Shown here: piece by piece, positions 1 through 8,857 of the stretch
Numbering within the stretch: position 1 is the stretch's first letter
How the letters are laid out: every line of letters begins with the position of its first letter
Assembly (NCBI RefSeq): GCF_030811535.1
Contig: NZ_JAUSQX010000001.1
Location: forward strand, 1,798,001 to 1,862,000
Reading direction: 5' to 3'
Length of the DNA stretch: 64,000 bases
Source: Trueperella bonasi
GTDB lineage: Bacteria; Actinomycetota; Actinomycetes; Actinomycetales; Actinomycetaceae
The notes under the pieces: model-generated
What the model was told of the DNA's origin: nothing
The model's input: only the letters and a program-made list of their open reading frames with translations
Database searches by the model: none
Translations under genes and position numbers: made by a program

Positions 1-1351
1 CTTGCAGAGCTCGCTTGACGCGCTCGGGATCTATCGGTGCATTCGGCTTGGGTGAACCCGAAACATTCGAGGCTATCGTTCCGGAAAAGAGGAAGGCGCG
101 CTGAGGAACAAGCGCGATCCGTGAACGCAGTTCTTTGGGATCCAGCTCGGTGACGGGAATGCCACCGGCACGAACCTGCCCGCCCGATGCGTCAATCAGC
201 CGGGGGAGTAGCCGAACAACGGAAGACTTGCCTGCGCCGGTCGATCCGATCAGAGCCGTAACCTTTCCCGGCTCGAAACGCATGTCAATATCGCTGAGAA
301 CCGGCTCTTCGGCACCCGGATACTGCAAACATGCGCGATCCAACTCGAAGTCGATGGGACCGGCGGGCAGCGGTATAGGCGAAGTTGGCGCGGAAATCGA
401 GGGATCGACGTCGTAAATCTCCTGCAAGCGCTTAGCGGAAACCTCGCCGCGCGGAAGGAACATGACCATCATGCCCGCCATAATCACTGCCATCATGATC
501 ATCATCAGGTAGGTGATATAGGCGGTGAGCGCTCCGACTTCCATCGCGCCACCGACGATCAGGTGGCCAGCAAACCAGACCACACCAGCAGATGCCGCGC
601 CAATAATCAGATTCGCCGCCGGCATCATAAACGCCCACAAAAGGCCGATCTCAAGCCACACCCTCCGGAGCTTTTTGTTCGCCACATCGAATTTTTCGCG
701 AGCTGCGCGCTGGCGGACGAACGCGCGGATCACTCGAACGCCAGTTAACTGTTCACGCAGAAGGGTGTTGATGCGGTCGATGCGCTTTTGTTGCATTTGA
801 TAGCGGGGGAGGAGCGCCCGCATAACCAACAAAATGAGGGCGGCAAGCACGGGCACCACGATGACGAGCAGTAGCGATAACTGGGCATTTTGCTGGATCG
901 CCATGAAAACGCCCCCGAAACCCATGAGCGGCGCCGTGACCATGATCGTGAAGGTTAAGAGGGTGACGGTCTGAACCTGAGTGACGTCGTTGGTTGTGCG
1001 AGTGATGAGCGTTGGGGCGCCGAACTGGCGCTGATCGGAGGTTGAAAAGGATTGGACCTGGCGGAATGTGCGGGCACGTAGCTCTCGGCCAAATTCCATG
1101 GCCGTTTTCGAGCCGAGGTAAATTGCGCCAACCATCGCGAAGATCTGCACGATTGCGATAGCAAGCATCATGGCGCCAAGCCGCCATATCACCTGGGTGT
1201 TTTCGGGGAGCACGCCGTCGTCAATAATCTGGGCGTTGATTGCCGGAAGAACGAGACTAAGGAGGACTTGGAGGGTTTGAAGGATGATAATCCCGCCCAA
1301 TGCGGCTTTCTTCCGTTTAAGGAAGTGCCAGCCCAGCCGTAAAATAGTCAA
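1..1351 (-). CDS. ABC transporter, fused permease/ATP-binding half-exporter (partial)
   Basis: The gene runs leftward off the window edge, so about 450 residues are visible and the C-terminus is missing. The N-terminal half is a hydrophobic ABC exporter membrane domain beginning LTILRLGWHFLKRKK. The ATP-binding domain follows, with a Walker A GSTGAGKSS and a Q-loop segment PQRAFLFSGT; signature and Walker B lie beyond the edge. The TTG start at 1351 is chosen because GGAGGG lies five bases upstream. Such half-transporters usually act as homo- or heterodimers exporting drugs, lipids or peptides, and a partner may lie to the left of the window. The substrate cannot be read from the sequence. 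Confidence 0.9.
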   Translation of the reverse strand, partial: MTILRLGWHFLKRKKAALGGIIILQTLQVLLSLVLPAINAQIIDDGVLPENTQVIWRLGAMMLAIAIVQIFAMVGAIYLGSKTAMEFGRELRARTFRQVQSFSTSDQRQFGAPTLITRTTNDVTQVQTVTLLTFTIMVTAPLMGFGGVFMAIQQNAQLSLLLVIVVPVLAALILLVMRALLPRYQMQQKRIDRINTLLREQLTGVRVIRAFVRQRAAREKFDVANKKLRRVWLEIGLLWAFMMPAANLIIGAASAGVVWFAGHLIVGGAMEVGALTAYITYLMMIMMAVIMAGMMVMFLPRGEVSAKRLQEIYDVDPSISAPTSPIPLPAGPIDFELDRACLQYPGAEEPVLSDIDMRFEPGKVTALIGSTGAGKSSVVRLLPRLIDASGGQVRAGGIPVTELDPKELRSRIALVPQRAFLFSGTIASNVSGSPKPNAPIDPERVKRALQ

Positions 1352-1377
1352 CTAAACCCTCCGTCACACGTGTAGCT

Positions 1378-1395
1378 CGCCTAGTCTACGCCTAG
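1378..1395 (-). promoter_or_regulatory. Candidate promoter of the ABC transporter with direct repeat
   Basis: On the minus strand TAGACT (1383-1388) resembles a -10 box about 30 bases upstream of the TTG start. It is flanked by two CGCCTAG copies with an 11-base period (1378-1384 and 1389-1395), which could be a regulator half-site pair. This rests on pattern only. Confidence 0.3.
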
Positions 1396-1510
1396 GTGGG
1401 TGTGTACGTGACATTTGCGGGACGATTCCGGACCGATCTTAGGAAAAATCGGAGAAAAGGGCCCGAGAGATCCCTCAAATGTCCGCTGGTTGTTTACTTG
1501 ATAAATCAAC

Positions 1511-1516
1511 TAGGAT
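1511..1516 (+). promoter_or_regulatory. -10 box, leaderless start of the GNAT gene
   Basis: TAGGAT lies exactly six bases before the ATG at 1523, and no Shine-Dalgarno sequence is present. Transcription would begin at or next to the start codon. Confidence 0.5.
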
Positions 1517-1522
1517 CGCGAC

Positions 1523-1939
1523 ATGAGTATTAGCTATGCTAATGTGGTTCCAGCCGGTGACGATGTGCGCAATCTGTACAATTCAGTTGGTTGGAGCGCA
1601 TACACTAACGACCTTCCTTCGTTGATGAGTGGCCTCGAGAACTCGACACGTGTGGTCACCGCGTGGGATGATGAACAACTCGTTGGTTTGGCGCGCGTCA
1701 TCTCTGACCGAGCTACCATTGCCTACCTCCAGGACATTCTCGTGGATCCGGAATATCAGCGCAGGGGTGTTGGCCGCGAGTTGCTTCATCAAGCGCTTGA
1801 ACCATTCAACGTCCGTCAAACTGTGCTACTCACCGATGCCGAACCTGGCCAGCGAGCGTTTTACGAATCGGTTGGCTTTACGGAGGTTCGTGATGTTGAA
1901 CCCGACGGGCTTCGTGCCTTCGTTTTGCTGGCAAGTTAA
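1523..1939 (+). CDS. GNAT family N-acetyltransferase
   Basis: A 138-residue single-domain acetyltransferase. The acetyl-CoA pyrophosphate-binding motif is visible as QRRGVGRELL near residues 78-87, preceded by the usual beta strand (IAYLQDILVDPEY) and followed by a C-terminal segment (FYESVGFTEV) typical of small GNATs. The acceptor substrate cannot be deduced. It is monocistronic, flanked by the divergent ABC gene and by degraded sequence downstream. The ATG is supported by a -10 box six bases upstream rather than by a ribosome site, so it is probably translated from a leaderless message. Confidence 0.85.
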   Translation: MSISYANVVPAGDDVRNLYNSVGWSAYTNDLPSLMSGLENSTRVVTAWDDEQLVGLARVISDRATIAYLQDILVDPEYQRRGVGRELLHQALEPFNVRQTVLLTDAEPGQRAFYESVGFTEVRDVEPDGLRAFVLLAS

Positions 1940-2054
1940 GAACAAGGGAAAGTGGGCCACCAAGATAGTGATTTCGTTGCGTAATCGCGCGCGGACGACG
2001 ATATTGAATGTGAGCCTGTGAATCTGGGCTTAAGGGTCCAGCTATCATTTCGAT

Positions 2055-2361
2055 ATGACTCTTTTAGCCGACCTTGACCGCGTGGCAATCGCCGATGCTG
2101 CGCGAAAGACGGCGTCATGGAGCTGAGCGTCTTTGGGTCAGCTTTGACGGGCGCGCATAACGAGTCCAGTGACTTTGACTTTCTCGTCGATTTTTCCCAA
2201 ACCGTAATGATATTTTCGCGGACTATGTATCAGTCCGAGATGAGCATATGACTATAACGCGTCGCAATGTCGACCTCGTTGTGAAGCGCGCGATTCAGAA
2301 TCCATACTTCCGTAAGGAAGCACTAGCTCAGGCGGAGCGACTGTATGTTGCCGAGGTCTAA
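2055..2361 (+). pseudogene. Degenerate MNT-type nucleotidyltransferase (antitoxin-like)
   Basis: Pieces of one minimal nucleotidyltransferase domain lie in shifted frames. From 2117 a frame reads ELSVFGSALTGAHNESSDFDFLVDF, cited here as its parts VFGSALTG (the GSxxxG motif) and SDFDFLVDF (the DxD catalytic pair). After about 2200 a second frame reads VSVRDEHMTITRRNVDLV then IQNPYFRKEALAQAERLYV, ending at TAA 2361; this matches the family C-terminus (VDLV...NPYF). A leading fragment from ATG 2055 closes at TGA. At least two frameshifts break the gene. MNT proteins usually pair with HEPN toxins and neutralise them by nucleotidylation; no clear HEPN partner is visible downstream. Confidence 0.7.
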
Positions 2362-2478
2362 AGCGCAGGTCCGTCGTATCTTCCCGGATTCTGTCTATGG
2401 AGGATCCAGTTATGCCCACGAGTTTCCACTTCCGCGTGCCCTTCGAACGGCCTCGATGAGCTGACGTTCCATGGCGGA

Positions 2479-2648
2479 TCAGACGCAAAATGCGTTATTG
2501 AGGAGAAGAACGGCTTTGGGATTCAGTTCGTTGTCGGGACTGGGGTCGTAATTTTCGAAGTGGGCGGCAAGTTCGTTCGCGTGGGTTAGAACGTCATCTT
2601 TGGTCAAGCCTTTTTGAAATCTGACGCGGTAAGCACCGGTTCATCCAT
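2479..2648 (-). pseudogene. Frameshifted small ORF of unknown function
   Basis: On the minus strand ATG 2648 starts MDEPVLTA and soon stops. The overlapping frame carries YRVRFQKGLTKDDVLTHANE and then AAHFENYDPSP...LNPKAVLLLNNAFCV before TGA at 2479. A single frameshift near 2620 would join them into one protein of roughly 55 residues. The peptide looks like real coding sequence but I do not recognise a family. It lies in a stretch (1940-2746) with no intact gene, between the broken MNT gene and the nuclease-like gene. Confidence 0.4.
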
Positions 2649-2746
2649 GATGAAAAATTCCCTTGTTAAGCGTCTTGAGTTTATACCTTGAGTTCTGTTG
2701 AATTAGATTCATGGTTAAGCTTATCCACGTTCAAGGGAGAAGCGCT

Positions 2747-3841
2747 ATGCCTCTTAAGCCATCGTCCATGATGACGCACGGACTTACCGAACCACAGCAT
2801 CTCGAGCAATGGATCATAGCTAATATCGAGGTTATCGACGACTCCCTTAAAATTGTTACCACTCAATACAACAAATGGGAATCTGAAGAGGAGAGAGCTC
2901 AAGACCGTCTTGACATCCTCGCTATTTCGACGAGCGGGGAACTCGTCGTTATTGAGCTAAAGCGCAGTCAAGACAAGAAAGTACTATTGCAAGGGCTTAA
3001 TTATGCAGCGATGACGTCGACCTTTACAAAGGAAAAGCTCGCAGAAGCGCATGCGGATTGGCAGAACAAAACTCGATTTTCAGACGAAAGTCAATCCAAC
3101 ACGACCAGTCCTGATGAAGCTCTCAAAGAACTCGAGGATCACGTTGAAGAGGAATGGACGGAAGAACTGTTCAAACTTCCGCGCATTATTCTTGTCGCCG
3201 AAACGTTTCCGGCACAAGTTTTGACAACCGCAATGTGGCTCGCTGATGTGGCACCAGATATCGTTATTGAATGTCATGAATACACCATTTTCGAAGCGTT
3301 CGCCGAACCTGGAACCAACAGCCTGCCTAGCCCTCAAATGTTTGAGAGAACAAACGCGCATCAACCTCTTGTTGCGGCTTTCCGCAGGCTATATCCTGTG
3401 GTGGACCCAGAAAGGCACCGGCTTCGCGCTACCGGCTCAGAATCGGTCGGGAATGCGCGGCGAGAGATTGATGACCGAAAACGCAGAGCTAAATCTGTCC
3501 AAATCATTAGCGACAATGAGCTGATTCCGCTGGGGGCATCAATTGAGTTGGACCTCTCCGTGCGGCTTAAGCCTGAGATGTCCGAGAAAGTGAAAAAATG
3601 GCTTGAAACCAAGCCGGAACGAAACAAATTTACTTGGAAGCAAAACACCAACAAGCCATTATATTGGGAATGGGAACCCGAGAACGAGTGGACTCCAACA
3701 AGTCTCCGTAACGCTGTATTCGAGCAGGCAGGCGTTGAGCCGCCGTCGGGTTCCGCGCTCGACATGTGGAAATATGACGGAACAACTCTTTACTGGGTGG
3801 CTGAAAATTTTTTGTCTCATGGTTCAGACGCGGGGGCGTAG
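2747..3841 (+). CDS. Predicted PD-(D/E)XK nuclease-like protein with RAMA-like C-terminus
   Basis: A 364-residue protein. The N-terminal domain has the nuclease layout of DUF91/NucS-like proteins: a helix with E20 (HLEQWI), then RLD (D56) and ELK (E70, K72), followed by QGLNYAAM, which matches the ELKR...LQALRYAAM pattern of a widespread predicted nuclease family. An acidic linker leads to a basic stretch near residue 240. The last ~100 residues (IPLGASIEL ... TPTSLRNAV ... LDMWKYDGTTLYWV) resemble a RAMA/DUF4357-type reader found in restriction proteins; this second assignment is weaker. The start at 2747 is chosen over 2711 because AAGGGAGA precedes it at good spacing. It is isolated in decayed DNA, with no methylase beside it. 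Substrate and role are unknown. Confidence 0.65.
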   Translation: MPLKPSSMMTHGLTEPQHLEQWIIANIEVIDDSLKIVTTQYNKWESEEERAQDRLDILAISTSGELVVIELKRSQDKKVLLQGLNYAAMTSTFTKEKLAEAHADWQNKTRFSDESQSNTTSPDEALKELEDHVEEEWTEELFKLPRIILVAETFPAQVLTTAMWLADVAPDIVIECHEYTIFEAFAEPGTNSLPSPQMFERTNAHQPLVAAFRRLYPVVDPERHRLRATGSESVGNARREIDDRKRRAKSVQIISDNELIPLGASIELDLSVRLKPEMSEKVKKWLETKPERNKFTWKQNTNKPLYWEWEPENEWTPTSLRNAVFEQAGVEPPSGSALDMWKYDGTTLYWVAENFLSHGSDAGA

Positions 3842-4015
3842 TATGTTCAACGCTGGTGTCGTTATTCTTCAGTATTTCTAATATGTTGAATGTGTTGCTG
3901 AATTGTTATTTTAGCGAGTGAGCTATTGGATATCGTGAAACCTCATGCCTCGACACAGTCCAAGACAAATGCGAGATTCCGGTGACTTCCGTTAGCTCGC
4001 CGTTTGCGCGGGCAT

Positions 4016-4021
4016 TATACT
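4016..4021 (+). promoter_or_regulatory. Candidate -10 box upstream of the MetE-like pseudogene
   Basis: TATACT stands about 39 bases before the ATG at 4060 within an AT-rich gap (3842-4059) that holds no gene. A clear -35 is not seen. Confidence 0.35.
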
Positions 4022-4059
4022 GAACCGCGGCAACCGTCGTCGTTCAAAGGAACCCACGC

Positions 4060-4624
4060 ATGGCGAACACAATTTAAACCACACACGTCGGCTCTCTGCC
4101 GCGCCCTGCAGAACTCATCAAGGACAACATCGCCCTGCAAAAGGGAGAGATGGGCCGAGCGGAGTTCGACGAGCATCTCCAAGAACACATCGACGGCGTG
4201 GTTTCGCGCCAGTTCGATGCGGGTATCGACATCGTCAACGACGGCGAATTCGGCAAGCCCGTCACCGAAGAAATTGAGCCGACTGCGTGGGTGTACTACG
4301 CGTGGCACCGTTTCGACGGTCTTGGATTTGCCGAGCACGAGAACGGCATTATGCCCAACCCCAATGAGGTACCCGGGAAATACGACGAACCGGAGCTCAC
4401 CACTTATGCCAACCGTCGCGACTATTCGGCTTTCAAAGACGCCATACTTAGCTGATCCTTATCATGCGGGCATCATGGCTGCACTCGACAATCCCACCGC
4501 GCCGGCGATCATTAAGGAAGTCACCTACACCGGCCAAGATGCGGTGAAGGCCGACGTCGAAGAGCTGGCTAAGGCTCTGAAACGTGCAGGTGCGCGTCTC
4601 GCTGAGGAGTACATGGGCCTGTAA
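4060..4624 (+). pseudogene. Broken MetE-like methyltransferase (methionine synthase II family)
   Basis: From ATG 4060 (AAAGGA upstream) the frame reads MANTI, hits TAA at 4075, then continues in frame as TTHVGSLPRPAELIKDN, the conserved N-terminus of cobalamin-independent methionine-synthase-like TIM-barrel proteins. DIVNDGEFGKP and PTAWVYYAWHRFDG also fit the family. The frame closes at TGA 4455, while the +1-shifted frame carries on (ADPYHAGIMAALDN, VTYTGQDAVKADVEELAKAL) to TAA 4624. Family members are about 370 residues, so the C-terminal half is also lost. At least three lesions are present: a nonsense codon, a frameshift and a truncation. Confidence 0.8.
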
Positions 4625-4654
4625 TTTTACAACGGCCCGCCGCCGGGCATAAAA

Positions 4655-4684
4655 ATGGGGGTGCCCGCAGGCACCCCCATTTGC
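4655..4684. terminator. Bidirectional hairpin terminator
   Basis: ATGGGGGTGCC (4655-4665) pairs with GGCACCCCCAT (4670-4680) around a four-base loop. An A-run precedes the stem and TT follows it, so it can serve both the MetE-like remnant and the convergent aceE. Confidence 0.75.
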
Positions 4685-4711
4685 ACTAGTCAGCCAACTG
4701 GCTCGCAGTCG

Positions 4712-7468
4712 CTACACGGCAGGCTCATTCGGATTGGCAACGCCATCCTCGCCCTGTTCGCGATCCAGAAGGCCATACTTCGCAATCGCCTCGCCAACCT
4801 TCGAACGGTCGATCTCACCGCGATCAGCCAAAGCCTGCAAGGCACGCACAACCATCGACGCGGAATCGATCCTGAAGTAGCGGCGTGCGGAAGCGCGCGT
4901 ATCCGCGATACCCCAGCCATTGGCACCGAGCACGTAGTAGTCGGTCGGAACCCATGGGCGGATCGCGTCCTGGACCTGCTTTTCAAAGTCCGAAGTCGCA
5001 ATCACAGGGCCGGCTTCACCTTCGAGCTTCTGCGTCAAGTAAGTCTTACGCGGCTCCTTATCCGGGTTGAGGTAGTTGAACTCGTCAACCTCGAGCCCGT
5101 CCTTACGTAGCTCATGCCACGAGGTCACCGACCACACGCCAGCGGAAACGCCCCAGTCATCACGCAACATCTCGCGAGCCTCGCGTGCCCACGGCACACC
5201 AACACCGGAAGCAAACAGCTGAACCGTCGGGCCATCACCCTCCGGATGCTCTACTCGGTAGATGCCCTTCAAGATGCCATCCACATCCACGTTCTCCGGC
5301 TCGGCCGGCTGGTGGATCGGCTCGTTGTAGATCGTGATGTAGTACATGACGTTCTGGTCACGCCCATCCGAACCATCGCCGTACATCCGCACAATGCCAT
5401 CGCGGATAATATGGCGAAGTTCGTACGCATAGGCCGGATCGTACTGCACAATCGCCGGGTTCGTCGAGGCAAGCACGTGGCTGTGACCGTCCATGTGCTG
5501 TAGGCCTTCACCCGTCAGCGTGGTGCGCCCCGCCGTCGCGCCCATAATGAACCCACGCGCTAACTGATCACCCGCATGCCAGAACTGATCGCCCGTACGC
5601 TGGAATCCGAACATCGAGTAGAAAATGTAGACCGGAACCATCGGCAAACCGTGCGTCGCATACGAAGTTCCGACGGCGGTGAACGCAGCGTTCGAACCCG
5701 CCTCGGTAATACCCGTGTGCATGATCTGGCCCTTCTCCGACTCCTTGTAGTTCAGGAGAAGATCCGAATCCACCGCCGTGTAATTCTGGCCGTGAACATT
5801 GAAAATCTTGGCCGTCGGGAAAATCGAATCAAGACCAAAGGTACGCGCCTCATCAGGAATAATCGGCACAATGCGGTAGCCAAAGTCCTTATCGCGCAAC
5901 AGATCCTTGAGCAGGCGCACGAACGCCATCGTGGTCGCGACCTTCTGCTTGCCGGAGCCACCCTTAAGCACATCCCAATTCTTCTCAGCCGGCAAGGCCA
6001 CGCCCTGCTCAACGACGCGTCGCTCGGGCAGGTAACCGCCGAGCTTACGCCGCTGCTCGTGCATGTACTCAAGCGCCGGATTCTTCGGCGACGGCTTAAA
6101 GTAAGGAGCCTCATACGGATCTTCAAGCTGGTCATCAGAAATGTCCAACTCGAGCGTATCGCGGAGCAGCTTCAAATCATCCGAATTCAGTTTCTTCATC
6201 TGATGGGTTGAATTGCGGCCGGCAAAATTTGAACCAAGCGCATAACCCTTAATCGTGTGGGCAATAATCACAGTGGGCTGGCCCTTGTGCTCGGTTGCAG
6301 CCTTGTAAGCCGCATACACCTTGCGGTAATCGTGGCCACCACGCTTCAGGCTCCAAATCTTCTCATCCGACCAATCGGCAACCATCGCCTTGGTGCGCGG
6401 ATCGCGGCCGAAGAAGTGCTCGCGCACGTATGCGCCGTCGTTAGCCTTGAACGTCTGGTAATCACCATCGACCGTCTCGTTCATCAGGTTCACAAGAGCG
6501 CGATCCTTATCGGCCTGTAACAGCTCATCCCATTCGCGGCCCCACACGACCTTGATCACATTCCAGCCGGCACCCTTGAACGAGGCCTCCAGCTCTTGAA
6601 TGATCTTGCCGTTACCGCGAACCGGACCATCCAAACGCTGCAGGTTCGCGTTGATCACGAACGTCAGGTTGTCCAGATTCTGGCCGGCCGCAAGATGCAA
6701 AACGCCGCGCGACTCAACCTCGTCCATCTCGCCGTCGCCAATAAACGCCCACACGCGCTGTTGCGAGGTATCCTTCAAACCACGCTCGTGCAGGTAGCGG
6801 TTGTACCACGCCTGGTAGATCGCCGAAATTGGGCCAAGACCAAGCGAAACCGTCGGGAACTCCCAAAAATCAGGCATCTGACGCGGATGCGGATACGAGG
6901 GCAGACCACGCCCACCCGAGCGGCGCGAAGCCTGCTGACGGAATGAATCAAGATCTGCCTCGGTCAAGCGACCCTCAAGGAAAGCACGCGCATAGTTACC
7001 GGGGGAGGAGTGCCCCTGGAACAGCACTTGATCGCCACCGCCCGGCGCATTCTTGCCCCGAAAGAAATGATTGAAACCAACCTCGTACAACGTGGCCTGC
7101 GCGGCATACGAAGAAATATGACCGCCCACCGCAATATCCGGATCCTGCTGACGAGTCACCATCACCGCTGCATTCCAGCGGGTCCACCGGCGAATCTCTT
7201 TCTCGAGATTCTCATCGCCCGGATAGTAGGGCTCATCGTCGATGCCGATTGTGTTCACATAGGGCGTGACGATATTCGGCGGGATCGTAATCCCGCGCCG
7301 CCGAGCATGATTTTGCATCGCCTGAAGAAGATAACGAGTGCGTGGAGCACCCTGGCTTTCGATGAGACCTTCAATCGATTCAATCCATTCCTCGGTTTCT
7401 TCCGGGTTGATGTCAGGAACCTGGCTAAGCAAGCCGTTGATAAGCGGCCTAATTGGCTGTTGACTCAC
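4712..7468 (-). CDS. aceE: Pyruvate dehydrogenase E1 component, homodimeric type
   Basis: A 918-residue AceE that decarboxylates pyruvate with thiamine diphosphate and passes the acetyl group to the lipoyl E2. Length and sequence match the homodimeric E1 of Actinobacteria and Gammaproteobacteria. The region [20 protein letters not shown] and the thiamine-binding segment [12 protein letters not shown] are clear. The start is the GTG at 7468, with GAGGAG five bases upstream, not the GTG at 7507. E2 and E3 (sucB, lpd) lie about 14 kb away, so the complex is assembled from split loci. It is divergent from the DUF3052 gene, an arrangement also known near aceE in mycobacteria. Confidence 0.97.
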   Translation of the reverse strand: MSQQPIRPLINGLLSQVPDINPEETEEWIESIEGLIESQGAPRTRYLLQAMQNHARRRGITIPPNIVTPYVNTIGIDDEPYYPGDENLEKEIRRWTRWNAAVMVTRQQDPDIAVGGHISSYAAQATLYEVGFNHFFRGKNAPGGGDQVLFQGHSSPGNYARAFLEGRLTEADLDSFRQQASRRSGGRGLPSYPHPRQMPDFWEFPTVSLGLGPISAIYQAWYNRYLHERGLKDTSQQRVWAFIGDGEMDEVESRGVLHLAAGQNLDNLTFVINANLQRLDGPVRGNGKIIQELEASFKGAGWNVIKVVWGREWDELLQADKDRALVNLMNETVDGDYQTFKANDGAYVREHFFGRDPRTKAMVADWSDEKIWSLKRGGHDYRKVYAAYKAATEHKGQPTVIIAHTIKGYALGSNFAGRNSTHQMKKLNSDDLKLLRDTLELDISDDQLEDPYEAPYFKPSPKNPALEYMHEQRRKLGGYLPERRVVEQGVALPAEKNWDVLKGGSGKQKVATTMAFVRLLKDLLRDKDFGYRIVPIIPDEARTFGLDSIFPTAKIFNVHGQNYTAVDSDLLLNYKESEKGQIMHTGITEAGSNAAFTAVGTSYATHGLPMVPVYIFYSMFGFQRTGDQFWHAGDQLARGFIMGATAGRTTLTGEGLQHMDGHSHVLASTNPAIVQYDPAYAYELRHIIRDGIVRMYGDGSDGRDQNVMYYITIYNEPIHQPAEPENVDVDGILKGIYRVEHPEGDGPTVQLFASGVGVPWAREAREMLRDDWGVSAGVWSVTSWHELRKDGLEVDEFNYLNPDKEPRKTYLTQKLEGEAGPVIATSDFEKQVQDAIRPWVPTDYYVLGANGWGIADTRASARRYFRIDSASMVVRALQALADRGEIDRSKVGEAIAKYGLLDREQGEDGVANPNEPAV

Positions 7469-7645
7469 GATTACTCCTCTGTAAGTTCGTCTGCGCGATG
7501 GTTGCACATCACGCGATGGTATCTAGATTACCGGTTTAGGCCCTAAGACCCCACTGGTATTTAGCAAGCGAGATGGGATAACTCTCACGAAGCGTAATTT
7601 AGGCCGCTTAAGCCCCGGCATCTCGCGCCGTACCGCGAAGTTACG

Positions 7646-7651
7646 TATTAT
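7646..7651 (+). promoter_or_regulatory. -10 box of the DUF3052 gene
   Basis: TATTAT lies in the aceE/DUF3052 divergent gap. If used, the transcript begins near 7658, which would exclude the GTG at 7653 as a start codon. Confidence 0.4.
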
Positions 7652-7703
7652 CGTGAAAGTAGCCAAAACCGGCTGCTATATGATCACGCGAAAGGTGGCG
7701 GAT

Positions 7704-8102
7704 GTGTCCCGGCAAACGGGTAAAGATTTCGGCTTCGAAACTGGCCAACTGATACAGGAGTTTGGTTACGACGACGACGTCGATATGGAACTGCGCTCGC
7801 AGATAGAACAAATCACGGGCGAGCAGCTCGAAGACGAGGATTACCGAGGCGCCGCCGATGGGGCGATTGCGTGGTGGCGGAGCGACGATGGCGATACCGA
7901 TGATCTCGCTGATTTCCTCGTGGACTGCCGGGCGGGATTCTCGGATGACGAGGCCTATATTTGGCTGATGGTTCCAGATCCGCGCCAGGAGTTCGCCGTC
8001 CCCATGGAAGATGTTAATGAGGCAGCGAGCACTGCTGGCCTCGTGGTAACCACCACCCGTTTTCTGCCAATTGGATGGACGGCCTTTCAGGTCATGAGCT
8101 AA
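7704..8102 (+). CDS. DUF3052 family protein
   Basis: An acidic, cytosolic protein of 132 residues. The family hallmark GFETGQLIQEFGYDDDVD sits at the N-terminus, followed by EQITGEQLEDEDYRGAADGAIAWWRSDDGD (quoted in part: DEDYRGAAD, AWWRSDDGD) and the C-terminal IGWTAFQVM. DUF3052 proteins occur across Actinobacteria, often beside aceE, and have no assigned biochemical role. Three starts are possible (GTG 7653, ATG 7680, GTG 7704). I prefer 7704 because AAAGG precedes it and because a -10 box at 7646-7651 would place the transcript start after 7653; this choice is uncertain. Confidence 0.85.
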   Translation: MSRQTGKDFGFETGQLIQEFGYDDDVDMELRSQIEQITGEQLEDEDYRGAADGAIAWWRSDDGDTDDLADFLVDCRAGFSDDEAYIWLMVPDPRQEFAVPMEDVNEAASTAGLVVTTTRFLPIGWTAFQVMS

Positions 8103-8194
8103 CGGCTACCCTCGGCTAGGTGCTTTGGGTGCTTGCTGAGTGTGGTCCAGCGCCCATTACACTCCGTAAATTTTCCATCTGAGCATTTCGCGGT

Positions 8195-8200
8195 TATGAT
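8195..8200 (+). promoter_or_regulatory. -10 box of tRNA-Val
   Basis: TATGAT lies seven bases before the mature 5' end of the tRNA. Confidence 0.5.
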
Positions 8201-8207
8201 ATTCCGC

Positions 8208-8280
8208 GGACCCTTAGCTCAGTTGGTAGAGCAACGCGTTTACACCGCGTGTGTCATCGGTTCGAGTCCGGTAGGGTCCA
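8208..8280 (+). tRNA. tRNA-Val (anticodon TAC)
   Basis: A complete 73-base cloverleaf. The acceptor stem GGACCCT pairs with AGGGTCC and the discriminator is A. The D-arm is GCTC...GAGC. The anticodon stem ACGCG/CGCGT encloses the loop TTTACAC, giving anticodon TAC. The T-arm contains TTCGAGT. The CCA end is not encoded. An ORF crossing this region is spurious. Confidence 0.96.
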
Positions 8281-8401
8281 CTCTTTTGCTCTCACCCTCG
8301 AGAATCCCTCAATTCCGTAAAATCTCCCAGTTTTGCGTTGGTGTATCAGGCAAGGCGTGAAAAAACTATGACAATTAGGCCCTCACATCGACGCTCGCAT
8401 G

Positions 8402-8417
8402 AAAATCCCGGGATTTT
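8402..8417. repeat. Perfect 16-bp palindrome in the tRNA-crcB gap
   Basis: AAAATCCCGGGATTTT is a perfect loopless palindrome in the 208-base gap between the tRNA and the fluoride channel genes. It could be a protein-binding site; nothing else is seen in this gap. Confidence 0.35.
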
Positions 8418-8488
8418 GCAGGAGAAATTCACGCTAATCCTGATGCCTTCGGACAAACCAGTCAGAAACTAGGCTAGGTGTTCGGGCC

Positions 8489-8857
8489 TTAGCGAGAAAG
8501 CACAGTCCCGATCGCCATCCCAACCGCAGCGCTGAGCAAACATCCGGCGAGCATCGCAAGCGAGTAGGTTCCGCCATTCAAAGCCTCATCAGTTCGTCCA
8601 ATCTTCATCGCATCGAGCGAGGCAGTTGAAAACGTTGTGAATCCACCGCAAAAGCCCGCACCCAAAGCATGGTAGATAAGCGGCTCTTCGGCCGAGCCGC
8701 CGGAATGAAAGATCGCCACAATTACCCCGAGCGCGAAAGACCCGAGCACGTTCACAACCATCGTGCCCCACGGCTTGGGGGTTGCCCGGTCAACGCCATA
8801 GCGCGCAGCGGCGCCAATTCCGCCACCGATTGCAACAGCAATAACATCCATCATCAT
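8489..8857 (-). CDS. crcB: Fluoride channel subunit CrcB/FluC
   Basis: A 122-residue membrane protein with four hydrophobic helices. The GGGIGAAARYGVD start and the GGFTTFSTAS motif in the third helix are characteristic of fluoride-specific Fluc channels, which form antiparallel dimers that let toxic fluoride leave the cytoplasm. It overlaps the upstream crcB by four bases (ATGA), so the two are translated together. Two-gene crcB loci typically encode a heterodimer with opposed subunit topologies. No fluoride riboswitch fits in the short upstream space. Confidence 0.95.
   Translation of the reverse strand: MMMDVIAVAIGGGIGAAARYGVDRATPKPWGTMVVNVLGSFALGVIVAIFHSGGSAEEPLIYHALGAGFCGGFTTFSTASLDAMKIGRTDEALNGGTYSLAMLAGCLLSAAVGMAIGTVLSR

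Noticed and set aside
4004-4624. A 206-residue continuous reading
   Set aside because: Only its last ~57 residues are real MetE-like sequence; the first part is an out-of-frame shadow of the broken gene.
1940-4650. A mobile element or complete defence island
   Set aside because: No transposase, integrase, terminal inverted repeat or methylase was found; only decayed genes and one nuclease-like gene are visible.
8133-8360. 75-residue reading across the tRNA
   Set aside because: It runs through a perfect tRNA-Val cloverleaf and has no protein-like features.
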